Position numbers and translations under genes: made by a program
DNA from: Candidatus Endonucleibacter bathymodioli
GTDB lineage: Bacteria > Pseudomonadota > Gammaproteobacteria > Pseudomonadales > Endozoicomonadaceae
DNA length: 15,311 nt
Direction: 5' to 3'
Assembly (NCBI GenBank): GCA_030674915.1
Contig: JASXSV010000040.1
Span: 1-15,311, forward strand
The notes under the pieces: model-generated
The model's database searches: none
What the model was told of the DNA's origin: nothing
The model's input: only the letters and a program-made list of their open reading frames with translations
Shown here: piece after piece, positions 13,430 to 15,311 of the stretch
How the letters are laid out: every line of letters begins with the position of its first letter
How positions within the stretch are numbered: the first letter of the stretch is position 1

Positions 13430-15311
13430 TTAACAATCACTATCACCTATTAATGGTTCCATTTCTATAGCATTGGGAATTGTTAAATATTCTCTATTAC
13501 CTGAACAACCACTATTTTTTTGTTCGCTGCCATTTTCCACTGACCCAACTCCATTATCATCATTATCATCATTGTCTTCTAAGTGACCGCAACAATTACA
13601 GCACGCACTGCGTAGCCCTTCCTGCAATAATTCTCTACCCCTATGCCCTTCCTTATATTTTTTAACCAGATGGTAACCTAAATAAGAAAGACTGGACGAA
13701 GCTCCTAGTGCACCAACAATAACTGCAGTTGCAGGCACATAATCTTTACCAGCTTTAGAGCTCACAGAGTCTGTTGTCAGCATTGTCACAGAGTCTGTTG
13801 TCAGCATTGTCACAGAGTCTGTTGTCAGCATTGTCACAGAGTCTGTTGTTACTGCCATATCATACTTATACTTATGGCATAAGACTCCTTGCTCATCATT
13901 ATAAGTAGAAGTAAAAAATGACTTTATGGCTTCATTAAAGTCACATTTATTGTTCCCACCTTTGTTATATCCTATACAAAACCCTATGTTTACCTTTAAT
14001 CCCTCGCCCTCAAGTAGTACGCTACTGTTGCTTATCGTGAAATTTGAAATAGAAGACTCACTCATTACTCCTGCACCACCACCTACATTTATATCATTTA
14101 ACTCCTTAATATTGATCAAACTATTACTAACTAAAAAATATGCAAATGAAGAACTAGCTTGCATATTACCCGCCATCCAACCGACATCGCCCTTCTGCAC
14201 ATTTTCTTCTATGTTAATAGTAGTGTTTATCACCATAACCCTGCTACCCTTTGTTCCTGATAAAGATCCAACACTACCACCAACATAAATTAATTTACGT
14301 GAGTCTGCGGTGATAACAGTATCAATAACCGTAAGGTCTTCAATAGTACCGCCTCCAACAATCCCAGCTCCGCCCCCTAAACAAACACTGTTACTATATT
14401 GTGGAGCAATGATAATAGCACTGGAGACTGTAGCTTTTTGTATGTCACTGTCAGAAGCACTTCCACACACACCACCTATATACACATCTCCAGAACCAAA
14501 TCCACTTACTGTTGTTCTAGTGACATTAACATCCTTCAGCAAATCTGAATTAGACCACCCTACTACTCCTCCAATCATTTTTCCAGATCCATGAACTATA
14601 GAATCCATAACTGTAACACTCTGTATGTCAGTATTAGAACTGTATCCAGCAATACCTCCAACATTATTTTCCTGTCCAAATTGGGTGACAATAACGCTAA
14701 CAACATAAACTTTTTTAACTTCACTACGATCCTTTATAAGTCCTACCACACCCCCAATATCAGCAAGAAAAGATTCTTTTTCTCCAGTAATATTGCTACT
14801 TACTATCATTATATTATCAATACTAGCTCCATTTTGACGTCCTACCACTCCCCCCATATATTCAATTTGGTCTTTGCTAATGATATTGCTACTTACTATC
14901 ATTATATTATCAATACTAGCTCCATTTTGATGTCCTACCGCTCCCCCTACACATATCACTTGGTCTGTGCTAATGATGTTGCTACTTACTATCATTACAT
15001 TCTCAAGCCGAGAGTCACGATTCATTAAATTAGTCACCATGCCTAAATTAATGCTGCTACCATTACCCTCAAATTGACTATTCTCAATTTTGATGCAGCT
15101 AACTATTGATTTAAGATCCATAACCTTGGCAACTGCTGGGTCGCATGTTGCGCTCCTGGTATCAACATGATTGAAGTTTATGTTTCTAACTGTTCCATTA
15201 TTTTTAAGCGTTTCTATCAAGCAGCATGGTAGCTCATCAAGGGTTTCACCATTTCCATTAAAATCACCAGTAAATTCAGGTATTGGTCTGGTAAAGTCTT
15301 TTACGTTAAAA
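13430..15311 (-). CDS. GLUG-repeat membrane protein, N-terminus beyond window edge
   Basis: The frame is open from the right edge, so at least 626 residues are visible and the signal peptide, if any, is outside. The visible N-terminus FNVKDFTRPIPEFTGDFNGN and NNGTVRNINF has the pattern of GLUG-containing beta-helix proteins. About ten repeats of roughly 30-45 residues follow, each ending GG.(V/A)G (for example YMGGVVGRQNGASIDNIMIV). GLUG repeats are known in IgA1-protease-like and other surface proteins. Next come Ser/Thr-rich TTDSVTML repeats (about residues 487-516), a membrane span around YVPATAVIVGALGASSSLSY, and the stop-transfer KKYKEGHRGR. The tail has a Cys cluster ACCNCCGH, acidic EDNDDNDDNG, and the end YLTIP...EMEPLIGDSDC. 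Convergent with the 11321 gene, with the same plan. Cell-surface or host-membrane location is inferred. Confidence 0.8.
   Translation of the reverse strand, partial: FNVKDFTRPIPEFTGDFNGNGETLDELPCCLIETLKNNGTVRNINFNHVDTRSATCDPAVAKVMDLKSIVSCIKIENSQFEGNGSSINLGMVTNLMNRDSRLENVMIVSSNIISTDQVICVGGAVGHQNGASIDNIMIVSSNIISKDQIEYMGGVVGRQNGASIDNIMIVSSNITGEKESFLADIGGVVGLIKDRSEVKKVYVVSVIVTQFGQENNVGGIAGYSSNTDIQSVTVMDSIVHGSGKMIGGVVGWSNSDLLKDVNVTRTTVSGFGSGDVYIGGVCGSASDSDIQKATVSSAIIIAPQYSNSVCLGGGAGIVGGGTIEDLTVIDTVITADSRKLIYVGGSVGSLSGTKGSRVMVINTTINIEENVQKGDVGWMAGNMQASSSFAYFLVSNSLINIKELNDINVGGGAGVMSESSISNFTISNSSVLLEGEGLKVNIGFCIGYNKGGNNKCDFNEAIKSFFTSTYNDEQGVLCHKYKYDMAVTTDSVTMLTTDSVTMLTTDSVTMLTTDSVSSKAGKDYVPATAVIVGALGASSSLSYLGYHLVKKYKEGHRGRELLQEGLRSACCNCCGHLEDNDDNDDNGVGSVENGSEQKNSGCSGNREYLTIPNAIEMEPLIGDSDC
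13763..13850 (-). repeat. Perfect 24-bp tandem repeat, TTDSVTML stalk
   Basis: Plus-strand unit CACAGAGTCTGTTGTCAGCATTGT starts at 13763, 13787 and 13811, with a partial fourth unit from 13835. Copies are identical and the length is a multiple of three, so unit number can change without breaking the frame. It encodes the Ser/Thr-rich segment between the GLUG domain and the membrane span. Confidence 0.95.
14789..15001 (-). repeat. 93-bp tandem duplication inside the GLUG domain
   Basis: TATTGCTACTTACTATCATT recurs at 14791 and 14884 and, with one change, at 14977, a strict 93-bp (31-residue) period. The first two copies are nearly identical through TCCTACC about 57 bp further on; the third diverges sooner. 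This is a recent internal expansion of one beta-helix repeat. Confidence 0.9.

Noticed and set aside
14789..15001. Regularly spaced repeats as a CRISPR array
   Set aside because: The 93-bp period is coding, in frame, and the intervals are themselves similar; they are duplicated beta-helix repeats.
1..15311. tRNA or rRNA genes
   Set aside because: No cloverleaf with a conserved T-loop or rRNA signature was seen in the intergenic stretches on either strand.

Overview
The window looks like a piece of a gammaproteobacterial chromosome, most likely from a marine, host-associated lineage of the Oceanospirillales/Pseudomonadales type (Endozoicomonas-like is my guess). The basis is the minus-strand gene order murJ-ribF-ileS-lspA-fkpB-ispH, which is the arrangement known from Pseudomonas and relatives (E. 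coli keeps murJ elsewhere). The flanks are full of decayed insertion sequences, interspersed repeats and large repeat-bearing membrane proteins, as expected of a genome in reduction or in close contact with animals.

Layout: (1) 1-1099 is a decayed zone holding a LuxR-type helix-turn-helix remnant, the start of an IS3-family OrfA, one intact unrecognised gene (385-723, minus) and a hydrophobic open run. (2) 1100-2257 is a complete IS5-family element with matching terminal inverted repeats and a CTAG target duplication; its transposase carries one frameshift. (3) 2409-10391 is the conserved core block on the minus strand: lipid II flippase MurJ, flavin enzyme RibF, isoleucyl-tRNA synthetase, lipoprotein signal peptidase, FkpB and IspH, all intact. 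Three of the gaps inside this block, plus the downstream edge, carry diverged copies of one unclassified ~100-130 bp repeat. (4) 10392-11320 has no convincing gene; it holds a possible IS110-type remnant and a striking (AAGAAAGT)11 octanucleotide microsatellite. (5) 11321-15311 holds two convergent genes for unrecognised large membrane proteins, separated by the tail of an IS256-family transposase.

The two proteins of region 5 share one plan although their ectodomains differ: a long ectodomain, a Ser/Thr-rich tandem-repeat stalk, a single membrane span and a charged tail. The plus-strand gene is broken by at least two frameshifts, and its stalk is read out of its original frame by a compensating pair of indels. 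The minus-strand gene, which runs off the right edge, encodes GLUG-like beta-helix repeats and has a tail with juxtamembrane cysteines, a YxxPhi motif and an acidic dileucine motif that resemble eukaryotic endosomal sorting signals. This pair and the interspersed repeat family are the least explained parts of the window. All functional calls are from reading the sequence; no database search was run.
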